Of a stretch of DNA of 64,000 nt, positions 55,087-64,000 are shown in pieces. The stretch covers positions 68,280,474-68,344,473 of the forward strand of contig CAKMRJ010005745.1 of NCBI GenBank assembly GCA_928212115.1, given 5' to 3'. The position numbers were made by a program, and so were the translations under genes. Within the stretch, counting starts at the first letter, position 1; each line of letters starts with the position of its first letter. The notes beneath the pieces are model-generated. The model did not search any database. It had not been told where the DNA came from and worked only from the letters and a program-made list of their open reading frames with translations. Origin of the DNA: Lactuca virosa (lineage: Eukaryota; Streptophyta; Magnoliopsida; Asterales; Asteraceae).

Positions 55087-56437
55087 ATCTGGAGGCTCTT
55101 CATTTTTCCCAGAATACTCTCCCACAAGGCCTTCGCTAGACAAAGCATCAATTAGGTTAGAAAGGCACTTGGCTCAACATAATCCACGACCTTCCTCTCA
55201 TGGAAAAGGAATATATATATATATCGAGGAAGGTCGTTCAGGGAGTGATGATTCTGATGTGTCCTCTCTCAAAGAAGAAATTGGCATTCTAAAACAACAA
55301 AAGATTGAGAAGGACATTTTACTTGGAAATCATGACGTCAGGATCGCTGAACTTGAAGCAAACAACGCAATGAAGTCAAAATTGATTTCGAAGTTGCAAA
55401 CTAATCTTGGATCTGTGACTACTTTCTACTTCAGCCTGAAGAACAAGTTGTTTGAAGCCTTTGGTGACAAGTTCAAATCCTTGTTTCAATAGCCTCATGG
55501 TGTTGATGATCCTCCCACTACTCCCAGTCAGCCTTCCGAAAACGCAATTCCTGTTGACCAACCCCCTCCAAGAACAACAAGAATTGTTAATCGATTTGAA
55601 AAGGAGCCTGTAAATGCCATTCCACGGATCAAAATCAAACATGGCCAAAGAATAGTCACTGTTGAGCAGAGGGAAGGCTTGCTTTTCTTGAAAAGTTCAA
55701 ATGAGAATCGTAAAGCAGATGAACCTCAACTCACAGTGACTGATCTCAAAAAGAGAAAATTTGGAGATGAATATGGTGATCGTACAGGGATCAGGATGTG
55801 GGGCTATGATCCTGAGCTTAAGTTGTGGGTGGTTAAGAGGAATTCTGGAAATCCAGAATACTACAAAAACATTCATAATTTTAACTCCTGAACGAAGGTC
55901 GATCTCTCTGAGCTCTCAAGGGCTCCATTCCACAATCCTTCTTAAGATCCTAGCGTTTCCAACTTCAAGCAGTTTTTGGACAGACAGGTCAGGGATAACT
56001 TTCCAATGATGAAGACTACAAAAGCGTTGGTTAGAAAGGACAAAGATATCCTTAACCCTGAAACTAACCAACCAATGAAGATAATGTTATGGCCAGCTAC
56101 TAGTCAAGTGAAGGAGATTCCAATTCCACAACACTTTAGTGATGGATATCTTGATGATATGGAATTTTGGGCCTATGATGATGAAACAGCAACTGCTGCC
56201 ACAAAGTTCAAAAACAGGGAAGCAGTTCTGAGGCTCATCAGCGCTTAGGATCTTCTGAGATTCAGAGAGAGAGACATTCATACCTTGACCCGTCATCAAA
56301 TCATATGTAGAAGGGAGGTCATCGAAGTTGCTGCAAAAGAATTCACCGGAATGGTTGCCACGATCATCAATGAAAAACTTTGGATGGGATCTATGGGAAA
56401 ATCTGATCTAAGGCTATTCGAGAAACCAAGTGATTGA
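55079..56437 (+). pseudogene. Continuation of unknown protein: coiled coil and conserved C-terminal region
   Basis: Several frames continue the second half of the chimeric ORF. 55079-55492 holds a coiled coil (SLKEEIGILKQQKIEKDILL, RIAELEANNAMKSKLISKLQ). After a TAG it goes on with RIVNRFEKEPVNAIPRIKIK, FLKSSNENRKADEP, KRKFGDEYGDRTGIRMWGYD (55679-55891), then a stop and frameshift, then FKQFLDRQVRDNFPMMKTTK and DDMEFWAYDDETATAATKF (to 56248), and last KEFTGMVATIINEKLWMGSM (to about 56400). The regular order of conserved-looking blocks suggests a protein of over 700 residues, broken by about four stops or shifts. Function unknown. Confidence 0.6.
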
Positions 56438-56463
56438 AGACCATGTCTATGCTAGCCACAAAC

Positions 56464-56856
56464 CAATGGGGAGATTGATAGGTCATAATATAGTGGTTTG
56501 GGCTAGGCATCTATCTTGTAAAGGTCTTGTTTGGGTCTTGGGGTAGTTATGGTGAATTGTATCTTTTGTATGGCGGTGTGCGGTCAAACATGTGTGTGCG
56601 GTCGTACACCTTGTGTGCGGCCGCACACGCGTGTGTGGCTGTACACTCATGTGCTGCTGGGTGTGGTATAAATAGCAGGTTTCTGTGTCTGTAATATGGT
56701 GACGTATGTCAGTGTTTTCCAAGGTGTATTTAACGTTTATCTGATATAAATGTATGCATGCTTGGTTTGATTCTATCTTCTACTCATTCTACACTCTGAT
56801 TTATTGAATATCATTTGATCACTGATTTGGATCTCAAGAATTAGGGACTTACAACT
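56464..56856 (+). mobile_element. LTR-like DNA after the unknown ORF
   Basis: A polypurine-like AATGGGGAGATTGA (56466-56479) is followed by DNA with four units of about 18 bp (GTGTGCGGCCGCACAC type, 56575-56653) and a TATA box (TATAAATA, 56667-56674), the layout of an LTR promoter. The right end is cut where copia RNase H sequence begins. Its mate LTR is not in the window. Confidence 0.55.
56575..56653. repeat. Four palindromic units of about 18 bp upstream of a TATA box
   Basis: Units vary around GTGTGCGGCCGCACAC, a perfect 16-bp palindrome in the third unit. The array ends 13 bp before TATAAATA. Confidence 0.8.
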
Positions 56857-57170
56857 TTGTGGTCAAAGCCGATAGCACCAATATCTATCCTTTGTGATAA
56901 TGCAATCACTCTGGCTAAGGCTTACAACCAAGTTTGTAATGGAAAGTCTAGACAGTTAGGTGTAAGACATAGTATGATTAGAGAACTAATCATACTATGT
57001 CGCAACAAAATTTGGCAGATCATTTGGCAGAGAACTAATGAATGGTGTGATTTCGGTAGAGTTTTTGAAATCGCAACAAAATTTGGCAGATCATTTGACT
57101 AAAGGTCTGACAAGAGACTTAGTGCACAAGTATGTTATAGGGATGGGATTAAATTCCATTTAATTCTGTA
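56857..57170 (+). pseudogene. Copia RNase H C-terminal fragment
   Basis: ISILCDNAITLAKAYNQVCN and GKSRQLGVRHSMIRELI are the end of a copia RNase H (catalytic Asp in LCDN). An aberrant duplication with a fold-back follows (56966-57001), then SQQNLADHLTKGL-like DNA near 57080-57110. It is probably the 3' end of the copia whose gag-protease starts at 52755; integrase and reverse transcriptase are missing. Confidence 0.8.
56966..57001. repeat. Perfect 16-bp fold-back with 4-nt loop
   Basis: GACATAGTATGATTAG (56966-56981) and CTAATCATACTATGTC (56986-57001) around AGAA. It is followed by GCAACAAAATTTGGCAGATC, which is repeated at about 57074, as expected from template switching. Confidence 0.9.
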
Positions 57171-57694
57171 ATGGTGAGACACCCAATTCCCTTCTAATAT
57201 GACATTAGAAGTTGAACTTAGTGTGGAAAGCTCACACTTATAGATTGTAACAAATGAAATATACATCCCATGTATGTGTTCGACTCTGCAAGTTAGCCAG
57301 GTTGAAGTTGAACTGCTTAATAATTCCTTTGATAAAATGTATATGCAGATACATGAAGTAAAGGAATTACCTACACGATTGTGAAGTGTAGCTGCATTTC
57401 AAGAGGTTGGGGACTTGGCCTTGATACAATCATGAGAGGATTAGGACACGTGGATTTATTATTGTGTCAAGTTGTATTTCGCTAAAGTGTTCAATAAACT
57501 ACTGTGTATTTTACTTTCAGGTATTCAGTTGGGTTGAAGGGAATTCTTAGAACGCCCTGGTTCTCGAGTAGTTGAATTGTTTGATACTAAAATGGGAAAT
57601 CAATTGTTTTGATATTTTCATTTATGTACTAGTTTGGTTTGTTTAGATAACTTTATGTTAGTTCATGGGCTATACTAAAATGGGGGAGGATTTT
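57171..57694 (+). other. Copia 3' non-coding region with polypurine tract
   Basis: No supported gene. It ends in AAAATGGGGGAGGATTTT (57677-57694), a polypurine tract preceding the LTR. Confidence 0.6.
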
Positions 57695-57774
57695 TGGTGA
57701 CTTTAGTGTCACTTAACATTTTGTGTTATTGGAACTACATGTGACTTAAGGGGATTATCGTTTGTACTCTATAT

Positions 57775-58220
57775 TAGGGGTGTTCGCGGTGCGGTTTGGT
57801 GCGGTTTAGATCCAAAACCGCAAACCGCACCGCACATGCGGTTTGAGTTATTTAGAAACCGCAAACCTCACCACGAACGTTCAAAACCGCATTATAAGGT
57901 GCGGTTTGGTGCAGGCGGTTTATGCGGTTTTGCGGTTTGAGTAATTATTTACATTAAATTTAATGACAATACTATCATTGTCGTCACTAACGGCTCACTA
58001 AGTGGTCATTAAGAAATTTGGTGGTCATAGAATTGTGGTCATTAAGTACTTATGAATATACATAAGTTAAGAAAACATAGTGTATAAAATAATGGTCACT
58101 GAATGTTAGTTGAAAATGAATTTGAGACAAAAAATATGGTCACTCCATTAAATTTTGCATTAAATACATTTCAAAAACTTAAGATAATGTCACTAATTTA
58201 GGACCTGTCAAATTATTTTC

Positions 58221-58307
<87 letters not shown>

Positions 58308-58498
58308 CATTAATTCATTTTATCAATGCGGTGCGGTTTAAACTGCAATTTTGTAATCGTAAACCGCACCGCATAATGCGGTTTAACAAAAATACAAACC
58401 GCAAACCGCACCGCAAGTGTTTTAAACCGCGTTATGCAGTGCGGTTTGGTGCGGTGCGGGCGGTTTATGCAGTTTGTGCAGTTTATTGCACACCCCTA
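57775..58498. mobile_element. Non-autonomous hAT element (724 bp)
   Basis: Terminal inverted repeats start TAGGGGTGTTCGC and end GCACACCCCTA, flanked by an 8-bp duplication CTCTATAT (57767-57774 and 58499-58506), the hAT hallmark. Both ends are filled with GCGGTTTGGTGCGGT-like words in inverted orientation, and GTGGTCATTAAG-like words repeat inside. There is no transposase. An (AT)n microsatellite lies in the middle. Confidence 0.9.
58223..58305. repeat. (AT)n microsatellite inside the hAT element
   Basis: About 41 uninterrupted AT units. Confidence 0.98.
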
Positions 58499-58993
58499 CT
58501 CTATATTATATGCTAGGTGAATGTAGAGTGAATGCATATATAAGATCGAATTATAAGTCGGTACGGCAGAAGGGCGGGGGTTTGGGACAACTCTCCAAAA
58601 GGTCTTCGGAAATTTGAATTAGTTTATTTATGGAATGTCCGAATTCTAGTGGGCAATCATGGTAAATTTGACAGATCTCGTCAATTTTGGTAACCATTGA
58701 TTATGTCATTAGTTTCGAGATTTGTAATAATTATGGTAAAATTGACAAATCTCATCAATTTTGGTAACCCTTGATTATGATTTCGAGATTTTTATAACTA
58801 ATTTATAAGATTCACCCTAATCTGTCAAGTATAAATATGGTTCATCTATTGAGCTTCATACATACCCTTCTCAGGTCTTCTTCTTCTATAGGAACTCAGA
58901 AACTTCTGGCGATTTTGGCTTGTGTTTCTATGCCTAGATACACAAGTGTCCTCTTGGATTATCCTACACTAGATTTCCTGTAACCCAGGCATA

Positions 58994-59427
58994 GGGTGGA
59001 AATATCAGTTCGGAAAGTGAACTTACACGACCCAAGAGAAGTTCGATTCTCGACTATCACCCTAATCAAATATCGTCCAACATTTACCGCTCTGCAACGT
59101 TTATATCTAAGCTCGGGTTTTCTCATGGTCGTTGTAACTTGTCATCATGGTCCTCACATAAACATCGATTCAATTGATGATGAAGAAAAGAGAATTTTTG
59201 GTTCATGCCTAGCTAAGCCATATGGTTGTACAGCTACAGCTTGAAAGTCGACCTTACCTTCTATGTTTTTAGTAAAGAGCCTTTTCAGGCTCGCGAACCT
59301 CGATATGGGTTAATTCTGTTTATCGTTTTGGAGGTCCCCTTTTCCGTTGTCACTACCGGTACCTGACCTCGTCGGCTCAACATTTTTTCAAATACACACC
59401 CGACCCTTACTCAATAGGGTAATTCAA
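58994..59427. other. Unassigned stretch
   Basis: An open frame of 82 codons (58996-59244) shows no motif I recognise. The remainder is unassigned. It lies between an LTR and plastid-derived DNA. Confidence 0.4.
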
Positions 59428-59700
59428 AGAGGAGAAAGAGATGTTTTTATGTCAGCAATAGAAGCCCAAGCTTATGGAATTGTTGATCTTGTAGTGGTTG
59501 AAAGACAATAGCCTAGATTTCGCATCAATCCGTTATTTGAAATTACCGTTACCGAGTTTCATATTAATATATTATGACTTTTATTTACTATTACATTCAA
59601 TAAAAGGAATTTATAATCATTCGGTTAGGATCGATCTAAACTAGTCCAGATCTACCAAATGATAAGAGTGCCTCTAAGATTCAATCATAAACAACTTTGC
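59428..59700 (+). pseudogene. clpP: Plastid DNA insertion: end of clpP and downstream spacer
   Basis: 59428-59511 reads RGERDVFMSAIEAQAYGIVD then LVVVERQ and a stop, the C-terminal exon of the plastid ATP-dependent Clp protease subunit. The following 190 bp (CCTAGATTTCGC..., CCGAGTTTCATATTAATA, GGTTAGGATCGATCTAAACTAG) looks like the plastid spacer after clpP. Only the last exon is present, the catalytic residues lie in missing parts, and it differs from usual plastid sequence at several codons, so this is a nuclear copy without function. Confidence 0.7.
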
Positions 59701-59759
59701 CTCGGTTGCATGTAAACCCCCCCCCCTCCCTTCACCCTCGCCCCCATAAAGTGGTAAAG

Positions 59760-60780
59760 AAGGATCTTTGGGGTCTCTCTTTCTATCTGACATGACAAAC
59801 AAAGATGAAGGGAGCCTATCTTCTGCTTTATGTGGATGGCATTATGCTCATTGTGTCTCATTTGAGTTCATGCAATATATTACAAACATCTTGGGTAAGG
59901 AGTTCTCTATGACTGATCTCGGGGATCTCAGTATTTTCTTTGTATTGTTGTTACATGTGACTGTCGAGGCATGTTTTTTTCTCAGAAAAAAAATATGCCA
60001 TTATAATCTTAGAATGAAAAAATATTATAAATTGTAAACCAGCTTGTATCCTAGCCGACACATCAACTAAATTAAATGGCACTGGTCCTATGAATGATCC
60101 AACTTTGTGTCAGAGTCTCTTCGGGACACTTAACCTTTTTTAAGGACCAATATTACTTTTGATGTGCAACATGTATTCCTCTACATGCATGACCCTCATG
60201 AGCCACACTGCACAACTCTCAAAAGGGTATATCGATATATGCATGACACTACCAATCACAGACTTCAACTTTTTGCTTATCCATCTCACAGTCTCGTAGC
60301 TTATTCAGGTGCAAATCGGGCTGGTTACTACACCACACGACGCTCCACATCCGAGTATTGTGTTTTTCTTAGTCAAAACCTCTTATCAAGACCATCGAAG
60401 TGTCAACGTACCGTTTCACGATCTAGCGCCGAGGTCGAAACATGTTGGCTTCAAAACCTTCTTTATAAGTTGTACCATCCAAATAACTTGACAACAATTG
60501 TTCAAAAATAAAAATTGACCATTGTGACGACATTAGTGTATTGGACTTATCAACCAATACAATTCCACGTTAGAGAACCAAGTATATTAAGATTAACATA
60601 TACGTCATACGGGAGAAAAATGGCGATGGGGCAGATTCCTATTTTCCATGTCTCTTCCTCCTCTTGATATGTTGATATATTTACCAAAGGTATTCCATCC
60701 GTTTTCTAGATTTTCGATATAGTTTAAACGTTTGTGAGAGTTTCATGTTCAAAATCAAACTATGGGAGGATATTAGTATG
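59760..60780 (+). pseudogene. Copia reverse transcriptase/RNase H remnant
   Basis: Pieces include LYVDGIMLIV-like DNA (about 59825-59860, the catalytic box degenerate), LGKEFSMTDLGDLSIFF (59892-59942), and an RNase H region at 60164-60470 with FLYMHDPHEPHCTTLKRVYR, YTTRRSTSEYCVFLSQNLLS and SRSSAEVET. DIFTKG-like DNA appears near 60675. It ends at a polypurine CTATGGGAGGA (60762-60772). The RNase H motifs resemble the Ale/Bianca style of copia. Many frame breaks are present. Confidence 0.8.
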
Positions 60781-60929
60781 ATTATATTTAATTTAGGAAA
60801 AATTGCAAAAAAAGTCCTTACATATTGGTCTCATATATTTTATTTATTCAATTAAGTCCTACAAACCGGTAATCGTATTCAGTTTAGCCCTTTTACCTGG
60901 TCAATAGGTCATCCAACTTTCAAAAATTA
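60781..60929. other. AT-rich stretch, probable start of the copia LTR
   Basis: Follows the polypurine tract of the preceding remnant, but no LTR end could be fixed. Confidence 0.35.
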
Positions 60930-61065
60930 CAATTTTGGCCCAGATTTCAAATTTTATTACAAATTTGGTCCAAAATTTACACTTCTAGCCCATATTTTAA
61001 ATTTTATTACAAATTTGCTAAAAAATTTACCCTTTTGGACTAGATTTCAAAATTTTGTTATGAAT
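60930..61065. repeat. About 50-bp tandem repeats
   Basis: Three diverged units around ATTTCAAATTTTATTACAAATTTGG followed by CCAAAATTTACAC. Confidence 0.7.
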
Positions 61066-61364
61066 TCATTCTAACTTTAGGTTTTCTACAACTTTTTTTT
61101 TTTCAAAAAAAAATTCGAATATGTTTTTTCTTTAAAAAAAATCATATTTATATAAAAAAACATGTTTTCACATAAAAAAATATTATATTTTCTATATGAA
61201 AGCTATTTTTTAAAAAACTTTTTTGTAGGCGAAATACCTATTTTTAAAAAAGGTATTTATTAAGTACAAAAATATATACATATTCGTTTTTATAAAAAAA
61301 AATATATACAAACACATATTTTACGAAAAAAAAAATCTATACAAACATCTATTTCATAGTAAAC

Positions 61365-61480
<116 letters not shown>

Positions 61481-61914
61481 ATAGAAGCCTTTTACCCGCG
61501 CCAAACGATTGGTGCGAATAGTTTCCTTCGGTATTATTTCTATTCGGTAACATGTATGATTGGACACCTAACTTTGACACGAAGGTAATGAAAAGGTAAA
61601 TTCCTAACAGTGAAATCTAATTTTCTTTGGAAGATTGTAACTTATAACTTGGAAATTAACTCATTTTGATATATTATTTTGTGTTTAAAACAAAAATATA
61701 ATGTTGTGCGGGTTGAAAAAAAAGTTGTATGATAATAAATTTTGTTTTTAATTTGAAAATGTGTATTTTTTATTAGTGATCAAAATTTCTTTTGAATTTT
61801 GAATATGACTTATTATTTAATGGTATTAATTCTTATATAACTATTATTTAAAGTATATACATTTAAAAGGATAATTTAATTGTCGATAATTTACTTCTCA
61901 AATGATGTTTTTTT

Positions 61915-62055
61915 ATCAAAAACATGTCTGTATATATTTTTTTTTATAAAAACATGTTTGTATATATTTGTTTATAAAAACGTGTTTGAATATATTTTTA
62001 TAAAATACGTGTTTATAAAAAATATATAAATATGAGTTTATAGAAATGCGTTTAT
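61915..62055. repeat. Degenerate repeats of about 35 bp
   Basis: Four or five units around TATATATTT(N)TTATAAAAACATGTTTG. Confidence 0.7.
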
Positions 62056-62063
62056 TATAAAAT

Positions 62064-63150
62064 CACTAGTACAAAAATGACCTACGGACACACCATAAAA
62101 GTGTGACCATATTTGTATAGTGACATTTTATTTTTTCACTGAAAGTGTGACGGAAGGTGACGTCATCGTATGAGTCTTATGGTCACTTTAAAATGTAGTG
62201 TTCGTATGATATGAAAAAATGTGGTCGTATTATAAAAGTGTGGCTATTGGGTAGCGAATTTTGTTGCTAAAATCACTCATTTTATCCAATATTGTAACTT
62301 TAAACCGTCAGTAGACACACTTATTAGTAACTGTAGTGATTGTATATTACCAACTTGCGACATCCATGTTGTTTCAGTGTGGCGTTTTACTAATAAATTG
62401 TCACACAGTGTAAAGTTTATTAATACTATTGGATATCTTTTGAAGACATGTAATTATGGTGAACATAACCATGTTCGCTAAATCGTCACATGTAATTAAT
62501 TTCATAAGTGGCAATTTGCTAATAATTAATTACAAAAACAATCAGTTTTGGTGACTATTGTCTATCGTATAGAGACACACAATTAAGTGAAACATGATCA
62601 TAGGTTTTATAAAGACACATATTTTATTAAAATTATGGATTTAGTATTGGCTTATAGCCCTATTTATAGTACTAATCATGGCCAATGCTATCATTAAGAC
62701 ATATAAAAAGTCGTACCTATGACTATTTTATATCATTTCGACATAGAAAATCAATTAAAAATAACTGTAATTGATTTATAGACACAATAGCATTTTTAAT
62801 TGTGACCAATATTCAATTTATTACGACAAAAATTGATTATTAGTATAACCTATTTTATCATTTAGACATGCAAACATTATGGAGTGTGACTATTGTTTGT
62901 ACTACAACCATAGACAAGTAATTAAACCGTAGTCATTAGTGTCATATCAACACACATAATTTAAATGAACATGACTATTATCTTCCATATTGTCACATTA
63001 TTTTCTAGACACAATTGTTTTTTTTATAGCGACTATTATTGAAGCACGTCAATTAATATAAAATGTGGCTATTGTTTAGCCTTTCGTCACATTTATTTAT
63101 TTTGGTCATGACATTTGTTTGGTTTTAGGCCCATTAACTTTTTACAACTA
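62064..63150. mobile_element. CACTA-type transposon end with sub-terminal repeats
   Basis: Begins CACTAGTACAAAAATG, the CACTA terminus, followed by about 1 kb carrying many GTGTGACCAT / GTGGCTATTG / GTCACA words in both orientations, the sub-terminal binding-site arrays typical of this superfamily. The other end is not in the window, so the 3-bp target duplication cannot be tested. Confidence 0.65.
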
Positions 63151-64000
63151 CAAGTTTTTTTATATATTTAGGCAAAATTTAAATACATATAATAACCACC
63201 TATTATTATGAAATCCAGAAAATAGAAATATACAATAAATGTAATAAAAAGAAAATTTTATTAATAAGAATATAAAATTCATACATAAATTTTCCTATTA
63301 ATAGTTGATCAAAAAATAATAACCAAGATAAAATCTAGATAACATCAAAAGGGAAAAAATTTAAGAAAATATTAACCGAGAATGAGAACTTCTACGTTGT
63401 TTTCTTAATAACATTGCTCATAGTTTGCTTTATTATCCTATGTAGTGTTGTTGAACTTTTTTTCCCTTCTTAGACTTGGTTGCCTTAATCTCAAGTTACT
63501 TGTGGTCTCTGTAACAATAAAATGAGGTGTTAAAACCCATAATGCAAAGTTCTCTACAAACTGTGAATAAACTCATAACGAGAAAGCATTGAAAATACAA
63601 GTTAACTCAATTAGTAATTTAGTATTTAAAACTTGCTTTGCCAAACATATAGAAAACAACATAAAAATGAAAATTTTGGCAACAGACTTCTCATTTTTTT
63701 GGTATTTTTGTACATGAAAAAGAAACATACTTTTCATTTTTTATCACCCGATAGTATGGAAAAGGCAATGTACTTTCTTAAAAATCTACAATGCATTTGT
63801 TTAAAACCATCCAAAACCTGCATAACCTTCCAAATTCCTTTTGTTTACATTTTGCAGTTTAGTATTAAAAAGCATACCTGGTGTGCTTGTCCAAGTATGT
63901 TGTACTTCTTTTGGGATACATAAGTTATAATGCACGCATTGATCAACAAATCCACCTATTCCATGCTTAGGCAGATCCTCGAACCATCTAGGTTGGATCA
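63151..64000. other. AT-rich stretch, possibly CACTA interior
   Basis: No convincing gene. On the minus strand a short frame near 63450-63510 lies next to an acceptor-like TTTTATTGTTACAG, which could be a last exon of a transposon gene, but the evidence is thin. Confidence 0.3.

Larger units (their letters stand above)
57695..58993 (+). mobile_element. Copia 3' LTR interrupted by a hAT element
   Basis: The likely start is TGGTGACTTTAGTG after the polypurine tract. The LTR resumes after the hAT at 58507 and contains TATAAATA at 58830-58837. The 3' end is uncertain (ACCCAGGCA near 58985-58993). Without the hAT it is about 570 bp. Confidence 0.55.

Noticed and set aside
58994..59427. A host gene exon encoding 82 residues
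   Set aside because: No recognisable domain, no clear splice context, and retrotransposon and plastid debris on both sides.

Overview
The window is plant nuclear DNA made almost entirely of long terminal repeat (LTR) retrotransposons inserted into one another. I see no intact host gene, rRNA, tRNA or CRISPR array. The content points to a large-genome eudicot: chromovirus-type Ty3/gypsy elements, Ty1/copia elements primed by initiator tRNA-Met, a hAT miniature element, a CACTA end and a plastid DNA insertion. The style of the ORFs and LTRs reminds me of Asteraceae such as lettuce, but that rests on memory and is not proven by the sequence.

Layout. Positions 1-13764 are a second, error-rich copy of 14183-27979. 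The two are separated by exactly 13 N (13765-13777). I read this as two overlapping contig ends placed side by side, not as a biological duplication. Annotations in 1-13764 therefore mirror those in the right-hand copy.

The right-hand copy opens with a minus-strand gypsy element (gypsy-1: gag, leader, LTR to 18779). It is inserted in a plus-strand copia (copia-3, LTR 19976-20681). Copia-3 sits inside a minus-strand gypsy (gypsy-2, 20682-25108), which adjoins a minus-strand copia (copia-O). Copia-O runs from its 5' LTR at 49874-50838 leftwards through gag to 47673, then is interrupted by copia-1 (26771-47667, target duplication AAATT) and resumes at 26770-25109. Copia-1 itself carries gypsy-3 (31320-44133, target duplication CATAT) and a decayed reverse-transcriptase-type fragment (44758-46026). 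Gypsy-3 carries a 3.4-kb solo LTR inside its reverse transcriptase (36376-39807, target duplication CCTTT). Target-site duplications at three levels make this order of events readable.

Right of 50838 come copia reverse-transcriptase debris, a gypsy-2-type LTR and leader fragment, and a chimeric region (52755-57170). In that region a copia gag-protease is joined in frame to a long unrelated reading frame, followed by LTR-like DNA and a copia RNase H tail. Next are an LTR carrying a hAT miniature element (57775-58498), a plastid clpP fragment, another copia remnant, AT-rich repeats and one end of a CACTA transposon (from 62064).

Most notable: two tandem hairpins in the copia-1 leader have a conserved 22-nt loop, and their 7-bp stems covary with the matching pair in copia-O. 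Other points are an extra acidic/coiled-coil ORF upstream of gag in gypsy-3; short GC-rich palindromic repeats just upstream of the TATA box in several LTR families; and a shared donor-like box in three LTR families. No element appears able to move by itself: every pol region is broken.
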